From positions 1,642,001 through 1,706,000 of the forward strand of contig NZ_CP061474.1 of NCBI RefSeq assembly GCF_014679505.1: DNA of 64,000 nt. The letters run 5' to 3'. The notes below the pieces were generated by a model. It did not search any database. It was not told where the DNA came from and saw only the letters and a list, made by a program, of their open reading frames with translations. The first letter of the stretch is position 1, and each line of letters starts with the position of its first letter. This document shows positions 37,925 to 46,972 of this stretch, piece after piece. The DNA is from Geobacillus sp. 46C-IIa. GTDB taxonomy: Bacteria > Bacillota > Bacilli > Bacillales > Anoxybacillaceae. Both the position numbers and the translations under genes were made by a program.

Positions 37925-39259
37925 GTGTTGACGTTTTTCTTTACGATGATGCTCATTTATTGGCGCCCGAAAGGAATACATGAGGCCATTCCGGCTGCGG
38001 TCGGTGCGGCGATCATCCTTGTCAGCGGAGCAGTCAGTCTTTCCAGCCTTGTCGACATTGGCGTCAAAGTGAGCGGAGCTGCAGTCACCATTATTTCCAC
38101 TTTTATCATGGCGCTTGTGCTTGAGAGCATCGGCTTTTTTCACTGGATTGCCGCCATGTTGGCCGAGCGGGCCAACGGTTCGGGCGTTCGGCTGTTTTGG
38201 TACACCAATGCACTTTGCTTTCTTATGACGCTGTTTTTCAATAACGACGGCAGCATCATCATCACGACCCCGATTTTGCTGCTGCTCTTAAAGAGCTTTC
38301 AACTCAAAAGGCACGAACAGCTTCCGTATTTGATCAGCGGAGCGCTCATTGCCACAGCCTCAAGTGCACCGATTGGTGTGAGCAACATGGTAAACTTAAT
38401 TTCGTTAAAGATTATTGATATGAGCCTGTACTTGCAAACGGCGATGATGTTTGTCCCTTCCATGCTCGGATTGCTCTTTTTGGTCGGAATGCTGTTTGCC
38501 GTTTTTTACAACGATCTTCCTAGAACACTTCCTCCGCTATCCATCCCAATCACCCCCCGCTCGTTTTACCAGCATCCCCTTAGCAATTCCGACGGCTATG
38601 ACTCTTTGAAAATATCGGAACAAAAGATGAAGGCGATTCTTCTCTTTGTGTTGGTGATGCGGGCTAGTTTGTTTGTCGCTTCCTACTTGCATATTCCGGT
38701 GGAATGGGTGGCTCTTGCGGGAGCGGGATTGCTGCTTGGATGGCGGTGGTACGCGTTGCAGATGAAGCCTTTTGATGTGTTGCAGAAAGCGCCTTGGCAT
38801 ATTCTTGTCTTTGCTTTTGGGATGTATATTATTGTGTACGGGTTAAACGGCGCCGGCCTTGGATATTACCTAGTGCAGCAGTTGCAGCCTTATGTGTCCA
38901 ATTCGTTTCACGCCATTTTCATTATGGGAAGCCTGATGTCTGTTTTGTCCAATGTGTTTAACAACCACCCTGCACTCATGATCGGAACGTTGACATTGAC
39001 TGAAATGCATATCGATCCAATCGTTTTAAAGGCAGCGTATTTGGCGATGATTATCGGAAGCGATATCGGCTCTCTGCTTTTGCCGACCGGCACACTCGCT
39101 ACATTGCTTTGGCTCCATATCTTAAAAAAATACCGCTATCCGCTTCTTTGGTCCACCTATACGAAAATCTCGCTTTTGGTCATTCCTCCGACGGTGTTGG
39201 TCACCCTTACCATACTGTATGGTTGGATTTTCTTTTTGTCTTCGATCCACCTTCTATAA
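37925..39259 (+). CDS. ArsB-like ion transporter (arsenical pump/SLC13 superfamily)
   Basis: This 444-residue protein has about 11 membrane spans and the paired half-repeats of ArsB/NhaD transporters. LFFNNDGSIIITTPILLLLLK resembles the FxNDGxALxxTP motif and SNVFNNHPALMIGTLTL the second NN-P motif. Arsenite extrusion is possible, but no arsR/arsC is nearby. GTG 37925 is the first conventional start, yet AAAGGAGG at 37893-37900 lies ideally before two ATC codons (37907, 37910) in the same frame, so a rare ATC start giving IIDFLIVLTFFF is likely. It ends in a strong terminator. Confidence 0.78.
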   Translation: MLTFFFTMMLIYWRPKGIHEAIPAAVGAAIILVSGAVSLSSLVDIGVKVSGAAVTIISTFIMALVLESIGFFHWIAAMLAERANGSGVRLFWYTNALCFLMTLFFNNDGSIIITTPILLLLLKSFQLKRHEQLPYLISGALIATASSAPIGVSNMVNLISLKIIDMSLYLQTAMMFVPSMLGLLFLVGMLFAVFYNDLPRTLPPLSIPITPRSFYQHPLSNSDGYDSLKISEQKMKAILLFVLVMRASLFVASYLHIPVEWVALAGAGLLLGWRWYALQMKPFDVLQKAPWHILVFAFGMYIIVYGLNGAGLGYYLVQQLQPYVSNSFHAIFIMGSLMSVLSNVFNNHPALMIGTLTLTEMHIDPIVLKAAYLAMIIGSDIGSLLLPTGTLATLLWLHILKKYRYPLLWSTYTKISLLVIPPTVLVTLTILYGWIFFLSSIHLL

Positions 39260-39298
39260 AAAATCCCTCCTCGCACGTTGACGAAGGAGGGATTTTTT
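39258..39298. terminator. terminator between ArsB-like and coat genes
   Basis: AAATCCCTCCT and AGGAGGGATTT pair with A-rich and T-rich flanks, so it suits both converging genes. Confidence 0.85.
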
Positions 39299-39363
39299 AC
39301 AATTTGCCTTTGCTGCATGCATCGACGCCCTTTATACATCGTACATGAAACGAGCCCTTCGCC

Positions 39364-40032
39364 TTATGCGGGGAAATGCACTGTTTTTAAATGAATCACT
39401 TTCCAGTAAACAGATTCCCCACTGGCGGTCACTAGATGGACGATATTGTTTTGCACTTCCTTTAACAAGCCGATTTTCATCGGGTGATCGCCTAAGTCGA
39501 AAATGGCTAAGTGGCCTTCCATTTTTTTGAGCTGCTCCTCAAGCGACCGCTGTAAAGAAAGGGGGGTCGGCTGCACCGGCAGCGCATCGTTTCCTAATGT
39601 ATACGGCGTGATGTTTTTTTGGTAAGGGGTCAGCCATTTTAAATGATTAAGCGAAATGAGCATCGTTTTGTAGACCGGGGAATAAAAGGTGAAGTAGTCG
39701 TTCAGCACATTAGTGATGTAACCGTGAATTGATTTGTTTCCAATCACGTAAATTTCCACAAACCGCCCTTTGGCGTTCAATAATGTTTTTCGATAGGAAA
39801 TTCCCGTATCCTCTTGCAAAGGAACTTCAGGAAAAGGGGGATCAATCAAAAATTCGGGATCAGCGTGAAGCTGAATGTGATGGATATGCAGGTGGGGAAT
39901 GTACAAATACTCTTTCCCGGTATAGATGACAAGAATATCGAGCCCAAAATCAATCAACACCCCCCGAACTGTAGTTCCGCCGGAAATCTCCACTTTGACT
40001 TGCTTCCCGAGCAATGTTTTCAATAGATCCAT
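39364..40032 (-). CDS. CotB-associated spore coat-like protein
   Basis: This 222-residue protein has three Sm-like short beta units: LLGKQVKVEISGGTTVRGVL, RFVEIYVIGNKSIHGYI and AIFDLGDHPMKIGLL. They parallel the three GGPES units of the CotB upstream. It starts 67 nt after the cotB stop and is probably co-transcribed in the sporulating mother cell. B. subtilis has a similar partner near cotB (YtxO, from memory). ATG 40032 is preceded by AACCAAAGGGTG. The function is structural by association only. Confidence 0.7.
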   Translation of the reverse strand: MDLLKTLLGKQVKVEISGGTTVRGVLIDFGLDILVIYTGKEYLYIPHLHIHHIQLHADPEFLIDPPFPEVPLQEDTGISYRKTLLNAKGRFVEIYVIGNKSIHGYITNVLNDYFTFYSPVYKTMLISLNHLKWLTPYQKNITPYTLGNDALPVQPTPLSLQRSLEEQLKKMEGHLAIFDLGDHPMKIGLLKEVQNNIVHLVTASGESVYWKVIHLKTVHFPA

Positions 40033-40098
40033 GTTCTTTCACCCTTTGGTTTTAAGAGACGAGCGAGCAGATTATGTGAGGCTCAACCGCGCCGATGC

Positions 40099-41301
40099 CT
40101 ATTGTCCCCCTTTTTTCGGCTTCTCACCTTTCGCTTTTTCTTTGCCTCCCTCATCATCTTTTTTCTTTTTGTCTTTGCCGTGTTCACGGGCCTTGCCGTC
40201 AACCTGTTGTTCTCCTTGCTTTGTTTTCTCTTTCCCTTTCTCTTTTCTTTTCTCTTGTTCTCTCCCTTTCTCTTCCTCTTTTTTCTTGCCGCCTTGCTCT
40301 TTTTGCTTCGCTTTTGCCTCTGCTGCTTCTTTTTTCTGCGCGTTTTCATCCTTTTTCGCCCCGCGCCCAGCTTGATTAGGTTCTTGTGCTGCTTCAGCCT
40401 GGTCCGTTTCTTTTCCATCTCCGGCATTCGTGGCATTCATTGCTTGGAATGCTCCTTTAGGTCCGCAGCTGATGCTTTTCATGTGCTCGGGATTCATCCG
40501 GATGATTTCGTCGTGATTAACAATCGTATAGTAGCCGCTTCCGCCTGGAACAAGGATGCCTTCCACCGCTTCCGGCCCCCCGCGGTTGATCGCCACCCAT
40601 GTATGGGTGAGGAGCGCAAACAGATCGGTTAAGTTTTCGGCCTTTACGTAAACGGGCAAGAGCGTCGGATCATGTTCTTGGCCGTCCGGAGCCCCTTTTG
40701 GCATATGGGTCGCCTCGCTCGCTGCTTCCATGGCATTATGCCCTTTGGCTTCGGGTGCAGCATGTTCTACTGCGTTTGCTTCATGTCCCGGAGCTTGGGC
40801 CTCAGCGTCTACCGCTTTGTTTTCCTCGTTTTTCATTTGTACGCGAACGCTTTTAATATGACGGAGATGGTAGAACACAAGTCCGTCATCTTTCGTGAAG
40901 AGAGTAATATGATCGTCGCTGACGCCTAATAACGTTCCTTGTTTTGACTCCGGCCCCCCTTGATTGACTTGAATGCGCTCATTGACCAAGCTGTTTAACA
41001 GTTCATGAAAACTCGGCGCTCCTACCGGCGTAACGGGTTCACCGCTATCTAGAGAAAGCGACGGAACCGAGTTGGCTTTCGCATTTTCGCTAATGCTTTG
41101 AACATGGTGCAACGCATAATAAATCATCGCCAATTCGTTTTCAGTGAAAAGGGCAAGATAGTCTGACTGAACATCGAGCAGTTTCCCCGTTTTTGATTCG
41201 GGACCGCCGCGGTAGACGGTAACGGTTTTCCCGATTAATGATCGCAATTCCTCATTTGGCTCAAGCGGCATGGACGCCCCATGCATATCATACACCGTCA
41301 T
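40099..41301 (-). CDS. cotB: spore coat protein B
   Basis: This ~400-residue outer coat protein has three internal repeats, VTVYRGGPESKTGKL, IQVNQGGPESKQGTL and VAINRGGPEAVEGIL, each followed by an IYYxLxHVKSI-like strand, exactly as in Bacillus CotB. The last ~110 residues are a Lys/Glu-rich, nearly uninterrupted charged tail (EEEKGREQEKRKEKGKEK), replacing the Ser/Lys tail of B. subtilis CotB. AAGGAG spacing favours ATG 41301; ATG 41331 is possible. The tail is a known substrate for coat kinase/CotG-CotH maturation in B. subtilis; here it has little Ser. Confidence 0.88.
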   Translation of the reverse strand: MTVYDMHGASMPLEPNEELRSLIGKTVTVYRGGPESKTGKLLDVQSDYLALFTENELAMIYYALHHVQSISENAKANSVPSLSLDSGEPVTPVGAPSFHELLNSLVNERIQVNQGGPESKQGTLLGVSDDHITLFTKDDGLVFYHLRHIKSVRVQMKNEENKAVDAEAQAPGHEANAVEHAAPEAKGHNAMEAASEATHMPKGAPDGQEHDPTLLPVYVKAENLTDLFALLTHTWVAINRGGPEAVEGILVPGGSGYYTIVNHDEIIRMNPEHMKSISCGPKGAFQAMNATNAGDGKETDQAEAAQEPNQAGRGAKKDENAQKKEAAEAKAKQKEQGGKKKEEEKGREQEKRKEKGKEKTKQGEQQVDGKAREHGKDKKKKDDEGGKEKAKGEKPKKGGQ

Positions 41302-41472
41302 TTCCATACTCCTTCCTACACTGTTGTCCATAAGGGATATTTATACTGTATATATACGTATCTAGCGAAAATCGGCATCCGCCAACAACCTACGAAAAAA
41401 AAATAGGCCAACCCATTGAAAATCGCCCGAGTTTGGGTCATCTAGGCCGACCTTTTCACTCAACCAAAGCCA

Positions 41473-41518
41473 ATCGGTTCATCCCATGCGGGCGGCGCTC
41501 TGCCTGAGATGAACCGAT
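41473..41518. repeat. intergenic 11-bp inverted repeat
   Basis: ATCGGTTCATC (41473-41483) and GATGAACCGAT (41508-41518) pair perfectly around 24 nt. No T-run follows on either strand. It lies in the 312-bp gap between cotB and the dinB operon; the rest of the gap shows no gene. Confidence 0.5.
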
Positions 41519-41613
41519 GGCCACTTTGTCATCGAGGCTCAATTGTCCATAACCGTCCGTCTCTAACCGGTGCCGCGGCATCCAAACTCGACGGGGGCAT
41601 CGTCTTTCACGTG

Positions 41614-41802
41614 CTATAACGCTACATATACCCCGATTCCCGCCGCTAGAACAATGGCCAACCCGGCATCAATCAACACTAGGCGGGTGAGATTGCCTTT
41701 GGTTGCTGATGTGTACTGTTCGTCCCCTCGCCCCGACAGCGCGAGCGTGCCGATGAGGCCTGCAACCATCGCGACAGCCGCGGCAATCATTAAGATCGTC
41801 AA
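41614..41802 (-). CDS. small two-helix membrane protein downstream of dinB
   Basis: This 62-residue protein has two hydrophobic segments (MIAAAVAMVAGLIGTLALS and LVLIDAGLAIVLAAGIGVYVAL) separated by a short polar loop. TTG 41802 overlaps the dinB stop by four bases (TTGA), so it is translationally coupled. The family was not recognised. Confidence 0.65.
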   Translation of the reverse strand: MTILMIAAAVAMVAGLIGTLALSGRGDEQYTSATKGNLTRLVLIDAGLAIVLAAGIGVYVAL

Positions 41803-43028
41803 CGTTCTTCCCCCTCTTTCGTTTGCCTGTCGGACGAACGCAGCTCAACACCCGTTTGCAAGGCGTGAGCGCCAAACTTCGCCCGCAGCTGTTCCACCGT
41901 TTTCCAAAGTGTTTCCATTTTCGCCTCCTTTTCATAATGAAACAAATCCAGCTGCTTCACCGCCCCTGCCCGGTCAAACACATGGAGCGCGGCAACGCCA
42001 AGAAGCCGCACCGGACGGCCGTTCCAATGCTTTTGGAACAACCGCGCCGCATAGGAAAAGATCTCCTGGGCATCCCATAACGGTTCCATTCCAGTTTGGC
42101 TGCGGGTGATCGTGTGAAAATCGTGGTAGCGAATGGTCAGTTGAACGGTTCGCGAGGCAACCCGCTTTTCGCTCATCCGGGCGCCGACCGATTCGGCCAG
42201 CTGGCGCAAGACAGCGAGCAGTTTCTGTTCTTCCTCGATATCGTACGGCAGCGTTGTTGAGTGTCCGATCGATTTTCGCTTTTCCGCCGCTGCTGGATCC
42301 ACCGGACGCGGGTCGATGCCGTTCGCCCGCTCATAAAGACGGGGGCCATAGATGCCAAACGTCTGGCGAAGACGCTCGCGGTCAGCTTTGGCGAGATCGC
42401 CGATCGTATGGAGGCCAAGCGCATGCAGCTTCTTCGCCGTTTTGTCGCCGACGCCATGCATCTGTTCAACCGGAAGCGGCCATAACACGAACGGAACATC
42501 GCGCTTGCGCAGCACGGTGATGCCAAGCGGCTTTTTCCTGCCGATTGCCATTTTCGCCAAAAACTTATTCGGAGCGATGCCGATGCTCACCGGAATTGAC
42601 AGCCGCTCAAGCAGTTCTTGTTGGATATGACGCGCCAACGTGAGCGGGTGAACCATTGGCATCCGCCCGGTCATGTCCAAATAGCCTTCATCAATCGAGG
42701 CCCGCTCCAAAACAGGCGAGAAGCGCTGCAAGCATTGAAACAAGCGGCGGCTCATTTCGCGGTATAACGCGAAATCCGGCGGCCGCACGACGAGCGCTGG
42801 ACAGCGTTTTTTCGCTTCCCAAAGCGGCATCGTCGTATAGATGCCAAACTGTTGTTTCGCTATATAACTGGCCGCCAGCACAATTCCTTTCCGTTCTTTC
42901 GGGTCTCCTGCCACAACGACCGGTTTTTTCTGAAGCGATGGGTCACGGGCGATCTCACAGCTAGCGAAAAACGAATTGGCGTCTACGTGAAAAATAATCC
43001 GTCCATGCGATTCGCGCTCCGTTTGCAT
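41799..43028 (-). CDS. dinB: DNA polymerase IV (Y-family)
   Basis: This 409-residue translesion polymerase has FHVDANSFFASCE (metal Asp), ASIDEGYLDMTGR (metal Asp-Glu), SVSIGIAPNKFLAKMA, the helix-hairpin-helix MHGVGDKTAKKLHALGL, and a C-terminal clamp-binding peptide KQLDLF. Length and motifs fit the DinB/YqjH-YqjW group. ATG 43028 has GAAAAGAAGGGAAGAAAG upstream. It is coupled to a small membrane protein. No SOS box was identified with confidence. Confidence 0.94.
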   Translation of the reverse strand: MQTERESHGRIIFHVDANSFFASCEIARDPSLQKKPVVVAGDPKERKGIVLAASYIAKQQFGIYTTMPLWEAKKRCPALVVRPPDFALYREMSRRLFQCLQRFSPVLERASIDEGYLDMTGRMPMVHPLTLARHIQQELLERLSIPVSIGIAPNKFLAKMAIGRKKPLGITVLRKRDVPFVLWPLPVEQMHGVGDKTAKKLHALGLHTIGDLAKADRERLRQTFGIYGPRLYERANGIDPRPVDPAAAEKRKSIGHSTTLPYDIEEEQKLLAVLRQLAESVGARMSEKRVASRTVQLTIRYHDFHTITRSQTGMEPLWDAQEIFSYAARLFQKHWNGRPVRLLGVAALHVFDRAGAVKQLDLFHYEKEAKMETLWKTVEQLRAKFGAHALQTGVELRSSDRQTKEGEER

Positions 43029-43059
43029 CTTTCTTCCCTTCTTTTCTTTCGTTGGATTC

Positions 43060-43236
43060 CTATTTTGCGAGGAAAATCAACAACGTATCACCCAACGACG
43101 CCGTCAGCACCGCCGGCAAGGCATGCCGCCAACGCCGCTGAACCGCTCCTTAGGTCAAAATGAACACGTTTTGCATCCCCAGCGGCAAAATGAGTCCAAA
43201 CGCAAGGATAAGCCCGTGAAGAAAGGCTTTCATCAT
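43060..43236 (-). pseudogene. LysE/ArgO-type exporter remnant
   Basis: The reverse strand reads MMKAFLHGLILAFGLILPLG, MQNVFILT, a TAA stop, then GAVQRRWRHALPAVLTASLG and DTLLIFL before a second stop. This is the N-terminus of a LysE/ArgO amino-acid exporter in which a Gln codon became TAA, and everything after ~57 codons is lost at the dinB junction. Its ATG overlaps the stop of the YdbT-like gene (ATGA), a relic of translational coupling. Confidence 0.7.
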
Positions 43237-44678
43237 GCTTGGTTCCTTCCGTCCCCTTGCAGCCAGCGATAGATTAAAGCCGCATTCTCTTCATCCACAT
43301 CGACGACGCAGACGCGGGTGCCAAGCGGCATAACGGCGGCGGAAATGGTGGCTAATCGTTTTCGCTGTTGCCACCATGTCGCCGACACCTCAACCGCTTG
43401 CAGGCGGCGTTTCACCATGTATGTGGTCGTTCGGCGGAACCAGCCGCTGCGGAGTGTTAACTGCCCTGAAGAAAGCGACCAGCCGGCCGCCTGATAGCGC
43501 CGCGCCCCGATCCACAGAGCGAGCGGCAGCGCAAACAAAAGCCCCGCTCCCCATGGGCGCTCGATGTAGGCGGCCAATGCCAGGGGAGCCGCCAGCCAAT
43601 AGAGCGGCCGAAGCATATAGCGGAGTTGGGCTCGCTTCGGCAACGGGCGGAGCGCGACACCGAGATCGTACTCCGGCAGGCACGCGTGAACGATCGAGGA
43701 GACGCGCTCTTTTTTTACAAGCGGGCAAAGAACCACATCCCCTAGTGGACCGCCATCAAGCGCCCCGCCGGCATGAATGAGCGATACGGTCGCATACCCG
43801 AACAAACGGCGCAGCCAGCTCTCATGGATCATCACCCCTTGAACGCGGCCAATAGGGACTGAGACCGTTTGGCGTTCGAGCCAACCGCGCGTGATGACAA
43901 TCGTATCTTCTTGCCTGCGCACCGCAAACGAAGCGAAGCGGATCATATTTTGCCCGATCGCCACCCCATACGCAGCCAACAGCGCCACCAAACCAGCCGC
44001 CCCAATGTACCACCGCCCATGTCCGTTCCATGTCGCCTGTACATTGCGAAAGAGCGCTTCATACGGGATTAAGTCGCCAAGCTGGGACAGGAAGGCCCAA
44101 ACGGCCGCCACTACGCCAAACGCTCCCCCGCTTGTCACAGCGGCAAGCCATACTTCCTTTACCGAAAGTGTAAATAAAGGAGGAGGCAGCGGCTGATTCT
44201 CGCGCTCATTTTGGAGATGAGACGCCTCTGCCTGCTCTTTTGCCCGCTCGATCTCGCGCTGCAAGCGGCGCACTTCTTCCCTCGACACGGCGGCGAGCAC
44301 CACTTCTGCTTCCCCAGGCCCACTCCCGGCGGTTTCAATTTGAACTTTTACGACTCCAGCCAGCCGCTGCCATATTCCTTCCGCTGTGGAAATGCCTTGA
44401 ATGCGCTCAAACGGGATCGTCCGTTTTTTGCGGACAAACAACCCTTCTTCCACTTCCAGCGTTTGTCCGTCCCAGCCGTATTTGAAACGAACCCAGGAAA
44501 GGACGCCGGCAACGATCGTGTAAGCGAACACAAGAAGCGGCATGACGAGATCCCGCCAAGAAAAATCGCCGCGGCTGCCAGCGACAACGACCACCAAAAG
44601 CGGGAGCAGCGCGTGTTTCAGCTCCCTCCCCACTCCGGTTGCCATCGCGATCGGATGAAGACGCCGCTTAGTCATCAT
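43233..44678 (-). CDS. ydbT: PH-domain membrane protein (YdbT-like)
   Basis: This 481-residue membrane protein carries repeated bacterial PH (bPH2/DUF304) domains: FKYGWDGQTLEVEEGLFVRKKRTIPFERIQGIS, ITRGWLERQTVSVPIGRVQGVMI and LRSGWFRRTTTYMVKRRLQAVEV. These are separated by pairs of membrane helices. It overlaps the 3' end of the YdbS-like gene by 11 bp. B. subtilis ydbS-ydbT has the same order and has been linked to resistance against LCI-type antimicrobial peptides as remembered. ATG 44678 or 44675. Confidence 0.85.
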   Translation of the reverse strand: MMTKRRLHPIAMATGVGRELKHALLPLLVVVVAGSRGDFSWRDLVMPLLVFAYTIVAGVLSWVRFKYGWDGQTLEVEEGLFVRKKRTIPFERIQGISTAEGIWQRLAGVVKVQIETAGSGPGEAEVVLAAVSREEVRRLQREIERAKEQAEASHLQNERENQPLPPPLFTLSVKEVWLAAVTSGGAFGVVAAVWAFLSQLGDLIPYEALFRNVQATWNGHGRWYIGAAGLVALLAAYGVAIGQNMIRFASFAVRRQEDTIVITRGWLERQTVSVPIGRVQGVMIHESWLRRLFGYATVSLIHAGGALDGGPLGDVVLCPLVKKERVSSIVHACLPEYDLGVALRPLPKRAQLRYMLRPLYWLAAPLALAAYIERPWGAGLLFALPLALWIGARRYQAAGWSLSSGQLTLRSGWFRRTTTYMVKRRLQAVEVSATWWQQRKRLATISAAVMPLGTRVCVVDVDEENAALIYRWLQGDGRNQA

Positions 44679-45150
44679 CCTGATCCGCCGCCTTCGCCCG
44701 CTCGGCGATCAGCCGGCAGAGCCGTTCCGCCTCCGATTCAGACAGAGCGGGGATTTCATGGACGGTAGCGGCCGTGAAAATCACGACCGAAGCCAACCCG
44801 TACCGTTTGAGCAAAGGGCCTTGGCGCACATCGACATGTTGGACGCGATTCATCGGAACTAACGTCCATGTCGTTGACCAAACGCCGTGCTGAATTTCTA
44901 TTTCTTCGTCGCGAATATCATAACGCCATCGTTTCTGGCGCAAGGGAGGAAGCCATCCGACCCACAAGATCGCTCCCACTCCCCAGATGCCCGCCAACGG
45001 CGCTAACCACCACTCAGGAACATGGAAACGCCACAACACCCAAGCGATCCCACCGATGATGACACCGCCAGCCAATGCCCCCAACGCCCCGGTCAAGCGC
45101 CACACGGTGATGGCTTTTTCCGAAATCGGTTTACCGCTGTTGCGAAGCAT
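44668..45150 (-). CDS. ydbS: PH-domain membrane protein (YdbS-like)
   Basis: This 160-residue protein has two membrane helices (WRLTGALGALAGGVIIGGIAWVL and WWLAPLAGIWGVGAILWVGWL) followed by one bPH2 domain (YDIRDEEIEIQHGVWSTTWTLVPMNRVQHVDVRQGPLLKRYGL). AAAAGGAGATTGG precedes ATG 45150. It overlaps and is co-transcribed with the YdbT-like gene; the two probably form one membrane complex. Confidence 0.85.
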   Translation of the reverse strand: MLRNSGKPISEKAITVWRLTGALGALAGGVIIGGIAWVLWRFHVPEWWLAPLAGIWGVGAILWVGWLPPLRQKRWRYDIRDEEIEIQHGVWSTTWTLVPMNRVQHVDVRQGPLLKRYGLASVVIFTAATVHEIPALSESEAERLCRLIAERAKAADQDDD

Positions 45151-45238
45151 CCTACCAATCTCCTTTTGGCAAGTTCAAAACCTGTTTCCAGTATAACAAA
45201 ACATTTCCACATTGACGACGTGCTTTTTTCGCAAAACA

Positions 45239-45267
45239 TTGACAGAAAAACAAAACTATTATATTCT
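45239..45267 (+). promoter_or_regulatory. promoter of the amino-acid permease
   Basis: TTGACA (45239-45244) is followed by TATATT (45260, 15-bp spacer) or TATTCT (45262, 17-bp spacer), about 90 bp before the permease start. Confidence 0.5.
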
Positions 45268-45357
45268 AAAACTATCTTTTTCGCTTAACTGCATAAAAGC
45301 GTAAAAGCAAGAAAGCAAATCATGGAATGAACGTCGTGCGAGAAAGGTTGTTGCTGT

Positions 45358-46731
45358 ATGGAACATTCCCGCTCCTCATTGCAAAAAGGGCTGCTGCCCC
45401 GCCATGTGCAGTTGATGGCGCTAGGCGGCATGATCGGCACCGGCATTTTCAAAGGGAGCTCTGATACGATTCACATGGCCGGACCGAGCGTTATTCTTAC
45501 GTATCTCCTCGGCGGCGCGCTGTTGTTTCTCATTATGGCCGCCTTAGCGGAGATGGCCATCGCCTATCCGGGCGAAAACGTTCAGCATTTGATCCGCCGG
45601 GCGTTTGGCTTTCGCTGGTCGTTTCTTGTCGGGTGGCTGTATTGGGCGAACTGGACGTTGGTCACCGTCGTCGAGCTGCTGGCGGCAGGCAGTTTTTTGC
45701 GCTATTGGATGCCGTCGGTGCCGCTTTGGCTGCTCGCTCTGAGTTGCGCACTGTTTATCATCGGGCTGAACTTGTTTCCGGTTCGCTACTATGGAGAAAC
45801 AGAATTTTGGCTCGCCGGGTTGAAAATAGCGGCGTTGGCGCTATTCATCTTGCTTGGAGCCGGCATGTGGTTGGGAGTGATCGAAGGAGCGGACGGAAGC
45901 CCATGGAGCCGTTATGCGACGTACGACGCCTGGTTTCCGCATGGGGTCGGCGGCATGATCAGCGCCTTGCTTGTCGTCATGTTTTCATACGGCGGTGCGG
46001 AGCTGATCGGTGTAGCGGTGACAGAGATGAAAGACGCTGACCGGGTGCTGCCGCGGGTGATCAAAACGACGATATGGCGGGTCATCGGCTTTTACGTGCT
46101 GCCGATCGCCATCATTTGCGGCATCATGTCATGGAACGCCGTATCGGCGGAAAACAGCCCGTTCGTCCAAGTGCTCGAGGCCACCGGCATTCCGGGCGCC
46201 GCCCATGTGATGAACGCTGTTTTGCTTGTTGCCGTCTTATCGGCGGCGAACACGGGGGTGTATGCCACGTCCCGCTTGCTCTTTTCGATGGCCGAACAAG
46301 GAGAAGCGAGCCGCCGCTTGTTGCGGACGACGCGACATGGGGTTCCGATCTACGGGATGGGAATGGTCGCTCTCTGCATCGCTTTAGGGGTCGTTGGCGC
46401 GTACTTGGCACCGGGGCGGATCATCGGCGAGCTGATGACAATCCCTGGGTTTACGGTGCTGATCGTCTGGATGATGATCGGCGCGGCCCAACTGAAACTG
46501 CGGCCGCATTACGATACCAATCCATTCTTCCGCGTCAAAGCATTTCCGTACACGACGCTCATCGCCGTCGTGTCGCTCGGCGCGATTTGGGTGAGCTTTT
46601 TATTTCAGCGCGATCATCGAATCGGGTCGGTTCTTTGCCTGGTGATCCTGGCGGTTCTGGCGATGTATGGGGCGGTCAAAGAAAAACAGCGCCGGCGGCC
46701 GGAACCAAACGCCGACGAACAATCCGCCTGA
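45358..46731 (+). CDS. APC-family amino-acid permease
   Basis: This 457-residue, 12-helix transporter has the APC hallmark MALGGMIGTGIFKGSSDTI in helix 1 and AMIAYPGENVQHL-like sequence (EMAIAYPGENVQHLIRRAFG) after helix 2, plus FSYGGAELIGVAVTEMKDADRVLPR in helix 6. It belongs to the amino acid transporter (AAT) subgroup (GABA, aromatic or basic amino acids); the substrate cannot be fixed. GAGAAAGG upstream of ATG 45358 is the SD. It is monocistronic. Confidence 0.88.
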   Translation: MEHSRSSLQKGLLPRHVQLMALGGMIGTGIFKGSSDTIHMAGPSVILTYLLGGALLFLIMAALAEMAIAYPGENVQHLIRRAFGFRWSFLVGWLYWANWTLVTVVELLAAGSFLRYWMPSVPLWLLALSCALFIIGLNLFPVRYYGETEFWLAGLKIAALALFILLGAGMWLGVIEGADGSPWSRYATYDAWFPHGVGGMISALLVVMFSYGGAELIGVAVTEMKDADRVLPRVIKTTIWRVIGFYVLPIAIICGIMSWNAVSAENSPFVQVLEATGIPGAAHVMNAVLLVAVLSAANTGVYATSRLLFSMAEQGEASRRLLRTTRHGVPIYGMGMVALCIALGVVGAYLAPGRIIGELMTIPGFTVLIVWMMIGAAQLKLRPHYDTNPFFRVKAFPYTTLIAVVSLGAIWVSFLFQRDHRIGSVLCLVILAVLAMYGAVKEKQRRRPEPNADEQSA

Positions 46732-46972
46732 ATAAGAGTTCAGAAAAACAGGCGCTCGTGCCGTTATGGCCGGCGCCTGTTCTCTTGTCGTCCCCAACTG
46801 TTTCCGCGCCTTCATCCCATGCCCGCCAGCTCATAACCGCCATGCCGAGCGGCAAAATCAGCGCTTGCCCGTCCACACGTTGCTCGGCCCATAAACGATG
46901 CAAACTGACCGCGGCCCCGTATACGAACCAACCGAGGCAAAACAACAATGCTCCCAGCCAAAACCATTTCAT
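46676..46972 (-). CDS. putative small membrane protein
   Basis: The frame starts MKWFWLGALLFCLGWFVYGAAVSLHRLW after GGAAGGG and has a second hydrophobic stretch, ALILPLGMAVMSWRAW. The last ~45 codons run through a hairpin (ACAGGCGC/GCGCCTGT, 46747-46781) with a reverse-strand T-run and into the permease 3' end. The true product may therefore be shorter or the gene degenerate. The family was not recognised. Confidence 0.45.
   Translation of the reverse strand: MKWFWLGALLFCLGWFVYGAAVSLHRLWAEQRVDGQALILPLGMAVMSWRAWDEGAETVGDDKRTGAGHNGTSACFSELLFRRIVRRRLVPAAGAVFL
46747..46781 (-). terminator. hairpin terminator near permease 3' end
   Basis: AACAGGCGC and GCGCCTGTT pair, and on the reverse strand TTTTTCTG follows. 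It would terminate reverse-strand transcription. Confidence 0.55.

Noticed and set aside
40102..40632. Forward frame rich in Phe/Leu that looks like a membrane protein
   Set aside because: It is the antisense of the Lys/Glu-rich tail of cotB.
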